Positions 45,441 through 57,280 of a stretch of DNA of 64,000 nt are shown here, in pieces. A program made the translations under genes and the position numbers. Positions within the stretch are counted from its first letter, which is position 1. Each line of letters opens with the position of its first letter. The notes under the pieces were generated by a model. It did not search any database. It was not told where the DNA came from and worked only from the letters and a program-made list of their open reading frames with translations. The stretch comes from Biomphalaria glabrata (Eukaryota; Mollusca; Gastropoda; Planorbidae), in contig NC_074723.1 of the NCBI RefSeq assembly GCF_947242115.1, positions 29,537,043 through 29,601,042 on the forward strand. The letters are read 5' to 3'.

Positions 45441-45940
45441 AATATTGAGGCTTGTATTCGAGTCCGAATATTAACGATGAATGCAGTATTTCCTGTGATG
45501 GATGTTTGATTCTGTACTTAAGTCAACTGTAGATGGTTGTTAGATTTCAATCAATTACTCAGCAAGCGTTTGGGTTTCTTGTTCGGGTGTATTCAATATA
45601 GTTAATCCAAGAAAAGGCCACAGTCAGAGTCTCTGTCAAAATAAACACGTCTTTACCCAAGAGAATCTTATCGCTAACTGATTTTCCAATCTCTAACCCA
45701 AAATATCCCAAGCGTCACTAGTCCCGTTCAATATACGTCTCTTACTAACTAATAATACAAACTAGGTGCCTAACATTTCCCTAGGTATGACCTACATATT
45801 TTGCCACATCTATGCCATTCGTCTGTCTGAGTCGCTACTTTTACCATTGCTAAAAAACAATTCACAATATATTTATTTACAATAATCTCTAAACTAGACT
45901 AGGTGTCATTTTTTTTTTAATTTTTTATCTCTTTCAATAG

Positions 45941-45994
45941 CTATTGTGAATTTCATGTCAGCCGTAGCAGCAGTCAATAAAAGGATCGATGATG
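45941..45994 (+). CDS. gene B exon 4, linker helix
   Basis: The exon lies between ttcaatag and gtaatt and is 54 nt, phase 1 on both sides. SAVAAVNKRIDD is preceded by IVNFM. It is a counterpart of gene A exon 25578-25631. Confidence 0.78.
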
Positions 45995-46029
45995 GTAATT
46001 ATTTTTTTCATCTAGCTTTTTTAGTTTCA

Positions 46030-46265
46030 ATATTATCTTATATAATACAGACGTTACTTCAAAAAAGAAGATGATTACATCCTATGCGTCATGCATTTAG
46101 TCATGCATATTAACCAATGACTTAAATTCTGCCAAGTCACTTGTTTTCCTGGCTATCTCAGGCAACCCGTTCCATGCTCTAATAGCACTAGGGAAGAAGG
46201 AGTATTTATACAAATTTGTCCTAGCATATGGGACGAGGAATGTGCCTTTAGTACTATAAGGTCCC
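46030..46265 (-). mobile_element. jockey-like LINE C-terminal tail
   Basis: Near-identical to 33815-34060 over about 230 bp, including 'acagacgttacttcaaaaaa' and 'gggaagaaggagtatt'. It lies in intron 4 of gene B. Confidence 0.65.
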
Positions 46266-46327
46266 CCTTATTAATGTCGGATAGTATTGAACTCATCCTG
46301 TTTATAGCCATAGCAACTAGCTTACTA

Positions 46328-46332
46328 TGTTG

Positions 46333-46411
<79 letters not shown>
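46328..46411 (+). repeat. (AT)n then (AG)n microsatellite
   Basis: About 55 bp of ta repeats run into about 28 bp of ag repeats. Confidence 0.95.
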
Positions 46412-46413
<2 letters not shown>

Positions 46414-46735
46414 CGTAGATACATGCAAATTTACATATATATTTATTTCTGGTTGAATGTAAAAAGCGTGTATGTATGTAAAACATTAATTGAAATATAA
46501 AAGGTTTGACCTATCTGAATGCAATTTGGCATGAACGTTCTTTATAAAATAACGGTGATCTTAGGATATGTATAATTGTCCTACAACAAATATGTATACC
46601 TCGCCAAGAACAAAGTGAAGGGGGCTGCCTTAGCCAAGAGAAAGAAAGGAAAGCTGTCCTAATAGCATGCCCTAAAACTGATGCATAAACATGCACGAAC
46701 TCTAATGCTCCAGAATTGGCTTGATTAGTCACACC

Positions 46736-46990
46736 AGGAAGGAGCGGTGGCTGAGCGGTAAAGCGATTGGCTTCCGAATCGGGTGTCCCGGGTACGAATT
46801 CTCATGAAAACTGGATTTTTTTTTTTATTTCGGGATATTTGGACGCCTCTGAGTCCACCCAACTCTAATGACATTAGTTGGGGAAAAGTAAAGGTGCTGG
46901 CCACATGAACATCCCCCGTTAAGCGTAGGCAACAGGAATAAATGACCTTTACATCATCTGCCGCAATATCGCAAGAGAACTCAATCACAC
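46736..46990 (+). repeat. tRNA-derived SINE
   Basis: ggagcggtggctgagcggta with the family body (gagtccacccaactctaatg) and a decayed 3' end. Confidence 0.8.
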
Positions 46991-47074
46991 CAGATTCTAA
47001 CCGCCTCAAGACGAAACCGAAACCAGTGACTCAACTGGGCGTATCCTTTATCTTCTGAGACAGAAATAGTAAAA

Positions 47075-47077
<3 letters not shown>

Positions 47078-47130
<53 letters not shown>
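47078..47130 (+). repeat. (CTAT)n microsatellite
   Basis: A pure tatc run of about 50 bp. Confidence 0.95.
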
Positions 47131-47274
47131 CGCGATTGATCGATTCATAGAACTACGACCCTTCTGGCAAAGAGTAAGAATAATTCAATCACGTAACATT
47201 CATGAAATGCGAAATGCTAAAGTTAAACACAGCATAAAGTTATATAAGACATTTTGTACATTAGTAAAAATATT

Positions 47275-47635
47275 TACACTTTAAGCATTTGGGTTTATTA
47301 AAAGAAATTTCTATAAATCAAATAAGAACATGAAACTAAAATGTTATTTAACCTTGGTTAGGCCAATAATAGAATATGCATCCTCTGTTTGGGACCCCTT
47401 AACTCAAGAAAACATTAGGAAACTGGAACAGACACAAAATAGAGCAGTGAGATTCATAACAAACGAATATTCACATTTGACTAGAGTAACACATTTAGTA
47501 AAATCACTAAATTTAGAAAGCCTTTATGACAGAAGACTCAACAGTAAAGTAGCAATTATACATAAAACACTGAACCATAATCTTCAGATACACTATAGGC
47601 CTATACATTATTATAATTATTATTAGAATTTCCAT
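47275..47635 (+). mobile_element. jockey-like LINE RT C-terminal fragment
   Basis: Reads 'CYLTLVRPIIEYASSVWDPL', 'KLEQTQNRAVRFI' and 'LNLESLYDRRLNSKVAII', the standard region after the RT core. The same region occurs in reverse at 63150-63450. Confidence 0.8.
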
Positions 47636-48140
47636 CATTAATCACTTCATACTATGCATACTAATTATAAGTTATTATAGTGAAAAATTGATTTAGATCT
47701 ATTTTTTTTTATTAAATAAATTTTTTTTTTAACCCTTAAGTGTAATATTTTTAGTTCTATGATATTAAAAAAAAAAAGAAAATTTACTTTTTCTGTACAG
47801 ATCTCAGAAAGAAAAACTCTATACCCATATTGAGCTGTAAATCATTTGGGTGGTTTGCAATTTCGCGGCTGTGTGTGAGTTGAAATTAATTCCTATTAAG
47901 TATTGTTAAAGAGCTTCTTCTTCCTCGTTCTCATTTTTATGTTCATATGACTAGACCAATATATGAGATGAGATGAGTCGTTTCAAATCAGGGAGTTCTT
48001 CATATAGTTTTCTTTCTATTATGGTGTTTTGGGGCCAGTGGCTTGGTAAAGAGAACAGTTTCGAAGGACATTTGTCTCATTCTTTTGTGGCCAGTCTAGA
48101 GTCGTAAGATTAGACGTTGATCTTGTTGGGATAGGTTATA
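47636..48140. other. spacer, no gene seen
   Basis: AT-rich with homopolymer runs. Confidence 0.4.
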
Positions 48141-48330
48141 CTAGGCATCATCTTTCTTGTGATTCGGATGAGAGTTTGTCCATTTCTCATTTATTTTATT
48201 CACTATTAGTTTCTTCATTTCTTCTGGATAGAGTGCAATGTTTAATTGTGAGTTTATTCTCCCACTCTTGGTGAGTGTGTCAGCCTTCTCATTTCCTTCT
48301 AGTTCTATATGTGCTGGTATCAATTGTATA
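48141..48330 (-). mobile_element. LINE RNase H fragment
   Basis: The minus reading 'IPAHIELEGNEKADTLTKSG' matches the C-terminal block of LINE-encoded RNase H (WVPGHxGIxGNExAD pattern). No more of the domain is legible. Confidence 0.65.
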
Positions 48331-49430
48331 CGTTAAAGAGCTAATTGTCTGCCCTTTTTTCTGCGTTATATCAATATTTTCTAACTTAACCTCTCTCATC
48401 CCTCTTTTTCATTAACTGACAATGAAACCATAAAAATACGGAAGAAGGAAGGCGAAAAATAAAAGGGAGTGTTATCAAACGTCCATGCCGACCAGCAAAA
48501 TAATAAGCCAAAACACAACCTCGAAGACATCAAAGCAGTGTTGAAGTTCATGCCACTAGTACATAGCAACGTTTTGGTCTAACGTTTTGGAAATGATAAT
48601 ATGTAGGCTTCAGTGTATAGTGTACATATTTTTATATTCTTGTTGAATTTCAAACAAAATTAAGTGTAACAATAATTTTTAAAAAAAAACGTGTTCGGAC
48701 ATCTGTGTCTCGCTGCTGTCACTTTGTCTTTTGAAGTTGTCTGCATTGAAAAAAAATAATTTCTTTGGTTGCGACCAAACCGGCCAATTGGTACCGGCCC
48801 ACAGTGCATTTGCCCGTTAGCGCATATAGCCCGTCCGCCCCTGCAGTTGGCTATTTTAAGGTATTTATCCATCCTGTGGAATTGAAGGCTTTATCTTGAA
48901 TGTGAAATATTGGATCTAGATCATAGACATAAATAAATATAGACTGGAAGTAGGAAGTTATTTTTATTTGGGGGAAGTCAATATGTTTTATGTACTATAT
49001 CTATGTGAAAAAAAAATGGCGGCGATTGAGCTATAAATTCTAGGACTAACATTTCAGCCAATATATACCTTTGATCTTTAGTTTTGAAAAGTGCAAAACT
49101 GCCATATTCCCAATATTTTGTCTTTGTTTTATAATCATAGACATAGGCAAATATATATAGGTTTGTGATGTGGATCTACAAACTTATCTTTTCCCAAATA
49201 ATTCCGATAATAATTTGTTCTTTATCGTCCAGTCTATATATATATGTCTATGATCTAGATCTATACAAAGCTAGAACAGCCCATAATGAATTTAGCCCCT
49301 TGTTAAATTAAACTTTTTTTAGATTCTATAAAGGATGAGAAAGGAAATTAACAAAACTCTTTATAAAATGGCAGAAATTTGTGCTGTTGAATAGATCTAG
49401 ATCTATTATTAGATGTACTTTGATCTAGAT
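48331..49430. other. spacer with a probable DNA-element end
   Basis: No host gene. About 48475-48590 reads 'NVHADQQNNKPKHNLEDIK', an unrecognised scrap. The end near 48846 (reverse 'caggggcggacggg') looks like a hAT-type terminus. Confidence 0.4.
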
Positions 49431-49816
49431 TAGTTCTAAATCTAAGTCTAGTAAACACATCCAGATCTAGAATGTCTAGATCTTAGTTCTAAATCTAAGT
49501 CTAGTAAACACATCCAGATCTAGAATGTCTAGATCTTAGTTCTAAATCTAAGTCTAGTAAACACATCCAGATCTAGAATGTCTAGATCTTAGTTCTAAAT
49601 CTAAGTCTAGTAAACACATCCAGATCTAGAATGTCTAGATCTTAGTTCTAAATCTAAGTCTAGTAAACACATCCAGATCTAGAATGTCTAGATCTTAGTT
49701 CTAAATCTAAGTCTAGTAAACACATCCAGATCTAGAATGTCTAGATCTTAGTTCTAAATCTAAGTCTAGTAAACACATCCAGATCTAGAATGTCTAGATC
49801 TTAGTTCTAAATCTAG
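49428..49816 (+). repeat. 53-bp satellite, about seven units
   Basis: The unit starts 'ttagttctaaatctaagtct' and ends 'gaatgtctagatc' and is repeated almost without change. It is built from the tctaga/agatct words that fill the background elsewhere, so it looks like a recent local amplification of that sequence. Confidence 0.93.
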
Positions 49817-50338
49817 CTGTACGTACACTCTAGTATAGGTGTCTGACATTGTAAAATAGGCTATCTCTAGTAAACTCTAGTTCTAGATCGAGTGTAGATT
49901 AATTAGAACTAATCAATCAATTGATCCCCAACCAGTTTGAAGACTTCAAATAAACGGACACATTGAAAGGAACTCAACTTTATTTAGATCAGTAATCATT
50001 AAGATCTAGTAAATATTTTTTTATATTTAATCTTCAACTCTGAAGGAACATCCGAAACATGTAAAACATTTTACAAACATTTTTTACAAACATTTTAAAT
50101 CTTCGCGCCAGCGCGCGCGAAAAATAAAAAAAAAAATTTCCAAGGTCTATCTTGTGGTTGATTAATAAGAATAGTCCATTTCCAGGCATTGACGCACTGA
50201 TCTATATATATATGATTAGCAAAAAAAAATACTTTTTTTATAGGGGAAATGCGTATTTTCATATTACAAATCGTATTCCCTTATTTTGGCGTCCATTTGC
50301 GTACAAAATACGTAAGATGCGTACTTGTAGGCAACTCT

Positions 50339-50635
50339 GTCCTATGTACATTTAAATAGATTGATTACCTAGATCTTTCTAGACTATGTATCTAAAAATT
50401 GCAAAATAATAATTATGAGACGAGAGTACTCTTATTGTGGATGTTCTATTACAAGATCTAGATCTAAGAATTAAATTATATGTTACATAGGTTAGGGTTG
50501 AAAAAAAAGAACGTTACTTCTTTTACAAAATAAAGTCTTGTTTCAACTTTAAAAAAAAAAAAAAATCACATTTTTTTGTAGTTTTAACAGATCTCCATGT
50601 CCAGTCTAGATACAATATATATAAATCTATGGATT
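50339..50635 (+). repeat. dispersed repeat shared with 31285-31560
   Basis: See the partner copy. This one lies upstream of the gene B FReD exon. Confidence 0.7.
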
Positions 50636-50867
50636 GGGACAGTAAACATACACTACGCTCTCCGCAATGATCTATTGAACATGTATGCCAAGTTTTATTA
50701 AGATTGGTTTTGATTTTGATTTCTTTGATTTCTTTATGGGACATATATAAATATATACATACTCCTTACTTTCTACTTCATATGTTAGATGTACGTAACT
50801 TTAATATACTTAAATTGTGTATCTACGCATTCTTATCAAATATATTTATATATATATACCTTCACAG

Positions 50868-51499
50868 AATGCATAAAGAAAAATAGTGCACAAGATTCAT
50901 GTCGAAACGTCACCAGTGTTGACCCCCGTCCTGTAGTTGTCTTAGCCTACGGGTTAAAGGTCATGTGTGACACCAAGACAGACGGCGGAGGATGGACTAT
51001 CATCCAGAGAAGAATCAACGGAAAGGTCGATTTCCAGAGAAGTTTCAATGAGTACCGCGATGGCTTTGGTGATTTCACTAGTGGTGAATTTTACCTGGGC
51101 AACGAGAACATATATAGGTTGACAACGAGCCGACAGTACGAACTGAGAATCGATCTGGAATATAAAAACGTTAAATATTATGCTCGATACTCAAGCTTTA
51201 AACTGGCTGGCGAAAAAGACAACTATTGATTAAACATACAAGGCTATTCGGGCAACATGACCGATCACATGCTCTACCATCAAAATAAACCGTTCACCGC
51301 CTATGACCGAGACAATGATGATTGCACAGTTAATTGTGCTGTGGAGTTCACGGGAGGATGGTGGTTCTCAAATTGTCATGAAGCCAATCTGAACGGGTTG
51401 TGGGGGAGCGTGGCATATGGGAAAGGCATCAAGTGGGCCACTTTGACGGGAGACAATTCAAGTGCTAATTTTGTTGAAATGAAAATTAGAGAAAAATAG
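50868..51499 (+). pseudogene. gene B exon 5, FReD with a single stop
   Basis: Phase 1 entry after ttcacag (ECIKKNSAQDSCRNVTSVDP), then [53 protein letters not shown] and EMKIREK, ending at TAG. 210 codons stay in one frame. One codon, TGA at 51227-51229 in '[14 protein letters not shown]', interrupts it. Four FReD cysteines and the calcium-site acids are kept. Confidence 0.9.
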
Positions 51500-51610
51500 T
51501 AAAATGTACATTATTTATCGTAGTAAAGGAAAGACATTTTGTGGACTAAAATGGGAAAACTTCAATGTATATTGGGATTACCGCTGTTTGCTTTATATTA
51601 GTTTAAAAAA

Positions 51611-51840
51611 AAAACAGTTACCAGAAATACATAGAATACGAAATTGGTGACCATTATTAGCATAAAGGTGGAATTGCTTCTGAATAAAAACTGTTTTTAA
51701 TGCTATTTGTTTATATTGTATTAGATATTTCACTTCGAGATCCAATTGTATTACTAAAAAGATTTGTGAAAACTTTAAAAAGGTGACTGATATTTATTTA
51801 ACAGTAATATAATAAATAATGGAGCCATTAGTCCAATCTG
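51611..51840 (+). repeat. 3' flank of gene B, matched at 12164-12380
   Basis: About 220 bp shared with the sequence 3' of copy C. It includes an aataaa at 51683 that could serve as the polyadenylation signal. Confidence 0.7.
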
Positions 51841-52430
51841 TTGTCATTTTTAAAAATATGCAATATCTGTGCTAATAAAAAAGTTTCATTAAAACTACAT
51901 AACGAAATATAAAAAAAAATAAGTTACATATTTCGTGATAAGATGACAGAGCTTGTAACATATTATATATATATTAAATATTATCACCATAGCACTACTT
52001 ATATGTTAGAAAGCAAAAATAGATAGTTATGCATTGTGATATATCATACATAATGACAAATTCCATACTGCTTTAACTTTTTTAAAAATAAGTTTATAAT
52101 TACATTTTCCGACTCATGATTTGGGGGGGGGGGGAGGGAGAGGAGTAGGGGACATATAAATGACGTACACAGACCAACCTAATTATCGCAACAAAAAAAA
52201 ATGCGTAATTGACAAAAACGAATGAGACTCTATTGGTTTCAATGAGAGTGACAAACTGCGTTGTGAATACAATATCACGCGCACGCAACCATTGTTTGAT
52301 GGAATGCAAAATACAAGCGAAAGGACCAAAAAAAATATCTGAACAAATCAAAGCTTATCTAAGGGAAATAACCCCTTTTTGGCCATTTGTCTCAAGAAGG
52401 CAGGTTTAAACTCCCTTTCTGCTATATAAT
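51841..52430. other. spacer, no gene seen
   Basis: AT-rich, with a G-run at 52123-52137. Confidence 0.4.
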
Positions 52431-52800
52431 ACAAAGTTAATTAATTACTACCAATTGGTTGACTAATTAATTTTTTTGTTAATTTGTGTGTTGTCATTGA
52501 CTATGAATAATTATGCGAAATTTCCGAGAATGGGAAGTGGGAGAAAGACGTGACAAAACGTAATAAGACGATTGAATCCATATATATATACACCCTCATC
52601 TCTCATTAAGTAGCATTTGTTCCCCATATTTCAATAGTAAACGAAATAGTTAATTAAACAATTGATTACCTTTTTAGTATAGATTCATATATTATGTCAG
52701 GTAGAATGAATTCTCAACTTGATCACGAATGGGAAGTGGATGGAAATGTCAGACAGACAGACGGACAGACAGATAGAGAGAGTTGATATAAACTTTGAAC
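52430..52800 (-). repeat. reverse copies of a dispersed AT-rich repeat
   Basis: Two reverse partial copies (about 52430-52600 and 52620-52800) of the family best seen at 54140-54425 and 55085-55360. Shared text includes 'ttaattaac/gttaattaa', 'gaatgggaagtgg' and 'cagacagacgga'. Another copy lies at 20105-20260. Confidence 0.55.
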
Positions 52801-53149
52801 AAAAAAGTCGCTTTGTTTGAGAAAAATTATGATCTAAAAGTCTGACAACCAACGATTTATCTATATATTTAATAAATACTTTTCGACCAAAACCCTATTG
52901 TAAGGCCATTTCATGTGACCAATATTTGATGTACTTTAAAATACAAACATACTTTCTACTACCACAAATTGACTGGAAAAAAAAACTGGACAAAACCCAA
53001 TGTACGAATGCCGAACTGTTTGATAACCAGCGCAACTGCAGACTCCTGTTCCGCTGTGACGATAATTTTCAGTTGATCTTTAACATATAGCAACAAAATC
53101 GCTGCCTCTGACATTCCACATTGACCTCTTTATATTATTCTAACTATGG

Positions 53150-53392
53150 ATTCGGAGGCGCGGTGGCTCAGATGTATAGTGCTTGGCTTCTGAACAAGGG
53201 GTTCCGAATTCAAATTCTGGATTTTTTATTTCGAGATCTTTGGGCTACCATCCATCTCTAATGGATACCTGACATTAGTTTTGGGAAAAGTAAAGGCGGT
53301 TGGTCGTTGTGCTGGCTACATGACACCCTCGTTAACATAGGCCACAGAAACAGATGACCTTTACATCATCTGCCCTAGAGATCACAAGGTCC
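53150..53392 (+). repeat. tRNA-derived SINE
   Basis: ggcgcggtggctcagatgta, then the family body through catcatctgccctagagatc. Confidence 0.8.
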
Positions 53393-53470
53393 CGAAATTT
53401 CACTGGGATTCAAACCCGGGAGCCTTGATTCGAAAGCCAAACGCTTTACCGTTCAACCACAGCGCCCCAT
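53393..53470 (-). repeat. SINE head in reverse
   Basis: 'gggattcaaacccgggagcc' to 'cgctttaccgttcaaccaca' is the tRNA-like head of the same family on the minus strand, joined tail to tail with the previous copy. Confidence 0.7.
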
Positions 53471-53610
53471 CACAATGGATTGGTCTTCATCTAAATGTTA
53501 TATTGTCTTGATTCATGTAGTGCCTATCGTCCATACAGTTTCATTCATGGATTTTTCTTACCCGATTAGCCTTTTTGCATCTGTTCGTTTCAGTCAGTAG
53601 GTCATTTTTA

Positions 53611-53619
53611 GATAGATAA

Positions 53620-53667
<48 letters not shown>

Positions 53668-53672
53668 ATAGT

Positions 53673-53744
<72 letters not shown>
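53611..53744 (+). repeat. (GATA)n microsatellite
   Basis: About 130 bp of gata units with rare interruptions. Confidence 0.95.
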
Positions 53745-53745
<1 letters not shown>

Positions 53746-54139
53746 TTAAAAATGGTTTAATAGCCTAACTTTCTGGGGTAAGTGAATCATACGAAGGGCG
53801 CTGGAGTTTTGAAAACCGGCGATGAAACTTACGAATGTGAAGACCTCGTGCAATCTTTCTCTCTAATTACTCCACTTTTATTTAGTTTGGAACTTGATAT
53901 TTAAAGAGAAATTGTTGGTTGGGGGGGGGGGATTGTCACTCCTAACATCTTGACGCTTTAGCAAAGTCGGGCTATAAACCTGTAGATCTATGTATATAAT
54001 GGTAGATCTAGTCAAAATCATGTTTTTCTAATAGAAAATTGCGAATTAAATCTAGCTAAATAATCAGCAGCCCGGAGCAGGACATAAACTACAGACGCTC
54101 TGATTTGGAAAAGTGGCGACGCGAACAGATGACTTGACT
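53745..54139. other. spacer, no gene seen
   Basis: No exon or element end recognised; a G-run lies at 53921-53931. Confidence 0.4.
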
Positions 54140-54425
54140 ATCCAGATTTCTTCCTAATTTTTTTTTACAAAGCTTATTTCTGTCTGTCTGGAAAACAGTT
54201 TGTACACGTTATTTCTCCGACACCCAATCTCGGCTCATACTGAAATTTTGTATAAATGATTTTTTTTTACCTGACAACACAAGAATCAATATAAAAATTA
54301 ACCAATTAGTTAATTATTTACTGACAATTAATTACTTTGTTAGGTATCTCAAGAAAGGGAAAAAAAATACTTGAGTGAAGTGTTGGTGTAAGCGGAGCTA
54401 GTCCCCTTGATTGGTCGCAGCTCTA
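54140..54425 (+). repeat. dispersed AT-rich repeat
   Basis: 'ttacaaagcttatttctgtc', 'gtacacgttatttctcc', 'gaaattttgtataa' and 'taattactttgtt' recur in the same order at 55085-55360. Confidence 0.65.
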
Positions 54426-55084
54426 AATCGTAATATAAATATATAACTATTCAATCTGTTATAGTCATGCAAGTACCTCACTAGCTCTGCTGTTGGCACC
54501 TCGGCCAGAGGAAGCGTGAGTCTCCAATTAGAATTCAGGTCGTTCCATTTTTTTTCTTGTAAAAACCAATTACGGTAAAATCCACCCGGATATCTCTTTC
54601 TTTCTCCCCGCTTCCAATTTTCTCAACTGGTCCAGACAAGAAATAGCATCATAGCGTATTACGAAAGTTTAAAGCATGAAAAGCGCCAAGCAAAAACAAC
54701 AGGTAAAAATATTATTAATTGCACATGTGTACATTGGTGTAAGATCTATTACAAATTTAAATGACTGATCCCTAACTAATTGATACAATTACACTCCATA
54801 TATGCTTTGTTTATTTTATTAATTTTTTTTATTTTCTTTGAAAGTATTTTTTAGTTGTTGTTTTTTTCTAGTTTTGGATCTGTAGTGTTAACTAGAGTCA
54901 CTGTTTGCGACAACGACCCATTCCGCTTTAACCAACAATGTCAACATAGGCATAGTTTTATTAAATAAACAATGGCCCATTTTCTTGCTTACGACCCTTC
55001 TGGCAAATTTGAAACATTACCCAACGTGACAAACATTAACTGCCTGAGATAACAATTGCAATACTGAAAGTCTAGAGTTGGACT

Positions 55085-55360
55085 ACATTATTTTTACAAA
55101 GTTTATATCAACTCAGTCTGTCTTTTTGATAAAAAAAAATGTGTACACGATATTTCTCCCACATCCAATTTCGAATGAAATTGAAATTTTGTATAATTCT
55201 TTCACATGACAAAAAAAAAAAAAAAGAATCAACGAAAAAAAAAAACCAGTCAATTAATTAACTATTAGTAATTAACAATTTTGTTTGGTATAGAACAAGG
55301 GAAAGAAATTAAACTTGACAGATGTAGTAGTATAAGCCGAATAAGTCCTCTTTTTACTTT
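55085..55360 (+). repeat. dispersed AT-rich repeat, second copy
   Basis: Same order of blocks as 54140-54425, ending in 'aagccgaataagtcctc'. Confidence 0.65.
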
Positions 55361-55559
55361 GTCTAGAGCATTAGGTCTTTTGAAACTAACAATAGATAGC
55401 TATAAACACTTCTATTTTCTTGAGCACTTTGCTGGCACAGTGGTTAGTTCATTTGCTTGAGCCCACGAGTTTGAACTGAAGTCGTACACATTTTTTATAA
55501 GACGCATTTAAAAGGCGATCAAGGTAACGTTTACGTTTTATATTAAACAATTACGCTTA

Positions 55560-55736
55560 ATATTTTACATTTCGGGATCTTCCGGTGCCTCTGAGTTCAC
55601 CAAGCTCAAATGGGTACCTGACAATAGTTGGGAAAAAGTAAAGGCGGTCGTTGTGCTGGCCACAAAGCACCCTCATTAACCGTAGGCCACAGAAACAGAT
55701 GAGCTTTTTATCATCTGCCCTAACAGATTGCAAGGG
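55560..55736 (+). repeat. SINE body, fused to FReD copy D
   Basis: 'ttcgggatcttccggtgcct', 'gggtacctgacaatagttgg' and 'catctgccctaacagattgc'. The 3' end runs directly into FReD sequence. Confidence 0.75.
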
Positions 55737-56615
55737 GAACTTTTCTGGGAACATGTCAGACAATATGGTCTCCAGAACAACAGAAAGTTCGCACTTTCAA
55801 GATGCCAAAAGTGACTGTGGCCCGAAAAACCTTCCTATACAACAAAAACGTTGCGGAGAACTGCCTGATCTGGAAACCACTGCGCGGTTCATCTCAGATA
55901 TAAGATTACCTATCTGAATTCTGCGACATGTAAAATGAGAACGAAGAAGAAGCCCTTTCGGTTGAGACTAGGACGAGGCACTATACAATAATTTTGCAAT
56001 GGATTCCACGGGAGGCTGGTTGTATGGGAAATGGTCAAGAGTCTAATCCCAACGGATGTAGAGCAGCATGGCGGATATGGTGAAGGCCTAAAATGGCAAA
56101 GTGTGACCACAGATTACGGGAGTGTTACATTAGTTAGGCTACGGGAGTGCTGCATTAGTTAGACTACGGAAGTGCTACATTAGTTAGACTACGGGAGTGC
56201 TACATTAGTTAGACTACGGGAGTGCTACATTAGTTAGACTACGGGAGTGCTACATTAGTTAGACTACGGGAGTGCTACATTAGTTAGACTACAGGAGTGC
56301 TACATTAGTTAGACTACGGGAGCGCTATATTAGTTAGACTACGGGAGCGCTACATTAGTTAGGCTTCGGGAGTGCTACATTAGTTAGGCTACGAGAGCGC
56401 TACATTAGTTGGACTACGGGAGTGCTACATTATTTAGACTACGGGAGTGCTACATTAGTTAGACTACGGGAGTGCTAAATTAGTTAGACTACGGGAGTGC
56501 TACATTAGTTAGACTACGGGAGTGCTACATTAGTTAGGCGACGTTAGTGCTACATTAGTTAGGCTACGTTAGTGCTACATTAGTAGGAATAAAAATTTGA
56601 GAAAAATAATGAAAA
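55737..56615 (+). pseudogene. decayed FReD 3' half (copy D) with internal minisatellite
   Basis: It begins right after a SINE with a reading matching 'FSGNMSDNMV', the middle of the FReD (compare GYSGNMTDN in gene A). Shifted frames then show an 'ATGGATTCCACGGGAGGCTGG' remnant (D-STGGW) and 'AATCCCAACGG'. The coding end (DYGSVTLV) has expanded into a 25-bp tandem array at 56115-56586. It then resumes with 'GTAGGAATAAAAATTTGAG' and AAAAATAA, the remains of xMKIREK and stop. The 5' half of the domain is missing and several frame breaks are present. It is a dead copy, convergent with copy E on the other strand. Confidence 0.75.
56115..56586 (+). repeat. 25-bp minisatellite, about 19 units, born from FReD coding sequence
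   Basis: The unit tacgggagtgctacattagt + tagac varies at a few positions (gagcgc, taggc, acgtta). The first unit is the coding text for YGSVTLV of copy D, and the sequence after the last unit continues the FReD end. Confidence 0.92.
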
Positions 56616-56869
56616 TGGAGTTTAGAAAAAAATAAATTGAAATTTGTGTTTTATCAATGTAACAATTTTTTGTTTAAAGTTGAACGAAATACGACAATGA
56701 TAACATAAATTGATGACATCACCTCTCGATGAAAAGTTTATGATATAAATATATCATATTGTTTCATTGTTTTATTAGTCAGAGAAAATATTTTAAAATT
56801 ATTACTTTTACACTAAATGTAGAAATAGTAACACTCTAGTTTTAAACAGAAACATTAAACAAATAAAGT

Positions 56870-56891
56870 AGATAGATATATAGATATAGAT

Positions 56892-56989
<98 letters not shown>

Positions 56990-57006
56990 ATAATAGATAG
57001 ATAGAC

Positions 57007-57072
<66 letters not shown>

Positions 57073-57130
57073 GTAGATAGAATGATACATAGATACATTA
57101 CATAGGTACATAGATAGATACATAGATAGA
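56870..57130 (-). repeat. (GATA)n microsatellite with gaga and cata interruptions
   Basis: About 200 bp of gata units with a short gagagaga block near 56975. Confidence 0.95.
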
Positions 57131-57280
57131 TGCATAGATATCGAAAGAGATAGAAATCTATTTAATTATTCATTGGTCAGAGTCTATGTTTATTTGTCGT
57201 AATGCCAATGTCTGATCTCTATCCTTATTTCAATGACCTCGTGAGATTCAGACGCTGATTGTGTCACGTTTTAATACTTG

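Larger units (their letters stand above)
40941..51499 (+). pseudogene. FReD-only lectin gene B, one in-frame stop
   Basis: Proposed exons are 40941-40989 (signal, MMFRTCIIFIVATLWK), 42849-42866 (microexon), 45152-45229 (YNCTKD...FSCD), 45941-45994 (SAVAAVNKRIDD) and 50868-51499 (FReD). All junctions are phase 1, and lengths sum to 831 nt (277 codons). The only lesion is TGA at 51227-51229 where copies A and C have AGA (Arg), after about two-thirds of the protein. Splice sites, start and the rest of the frame are intact, so the loss is recent, allelic or a sequencing error. It is a tandem duplicate of gene A, with starts 22.0 kb apart. Introns have grown by SINE, LINE and satellite insertions. 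The intact product would be a secreted fibrinogen-domain lectin without IgSF. Confidence 0.8.

Noticed and set aside
45540-45940. Another LTR in intron 3 of gene B
   Set aside because: Composition is suggestive but no terminal inverted bases, target duplication or repeat partner was found.
49428-49816. CRISPR-like array
   Set aside because: The units are contiguous without unique spacers and the window is eukaryotic, so this is a plain satellite.
56808-57135. ORFs of Tyr-Leu-Ser-Ile repeats
   Set aside because: Translations of the (GATA)n microsatellite.
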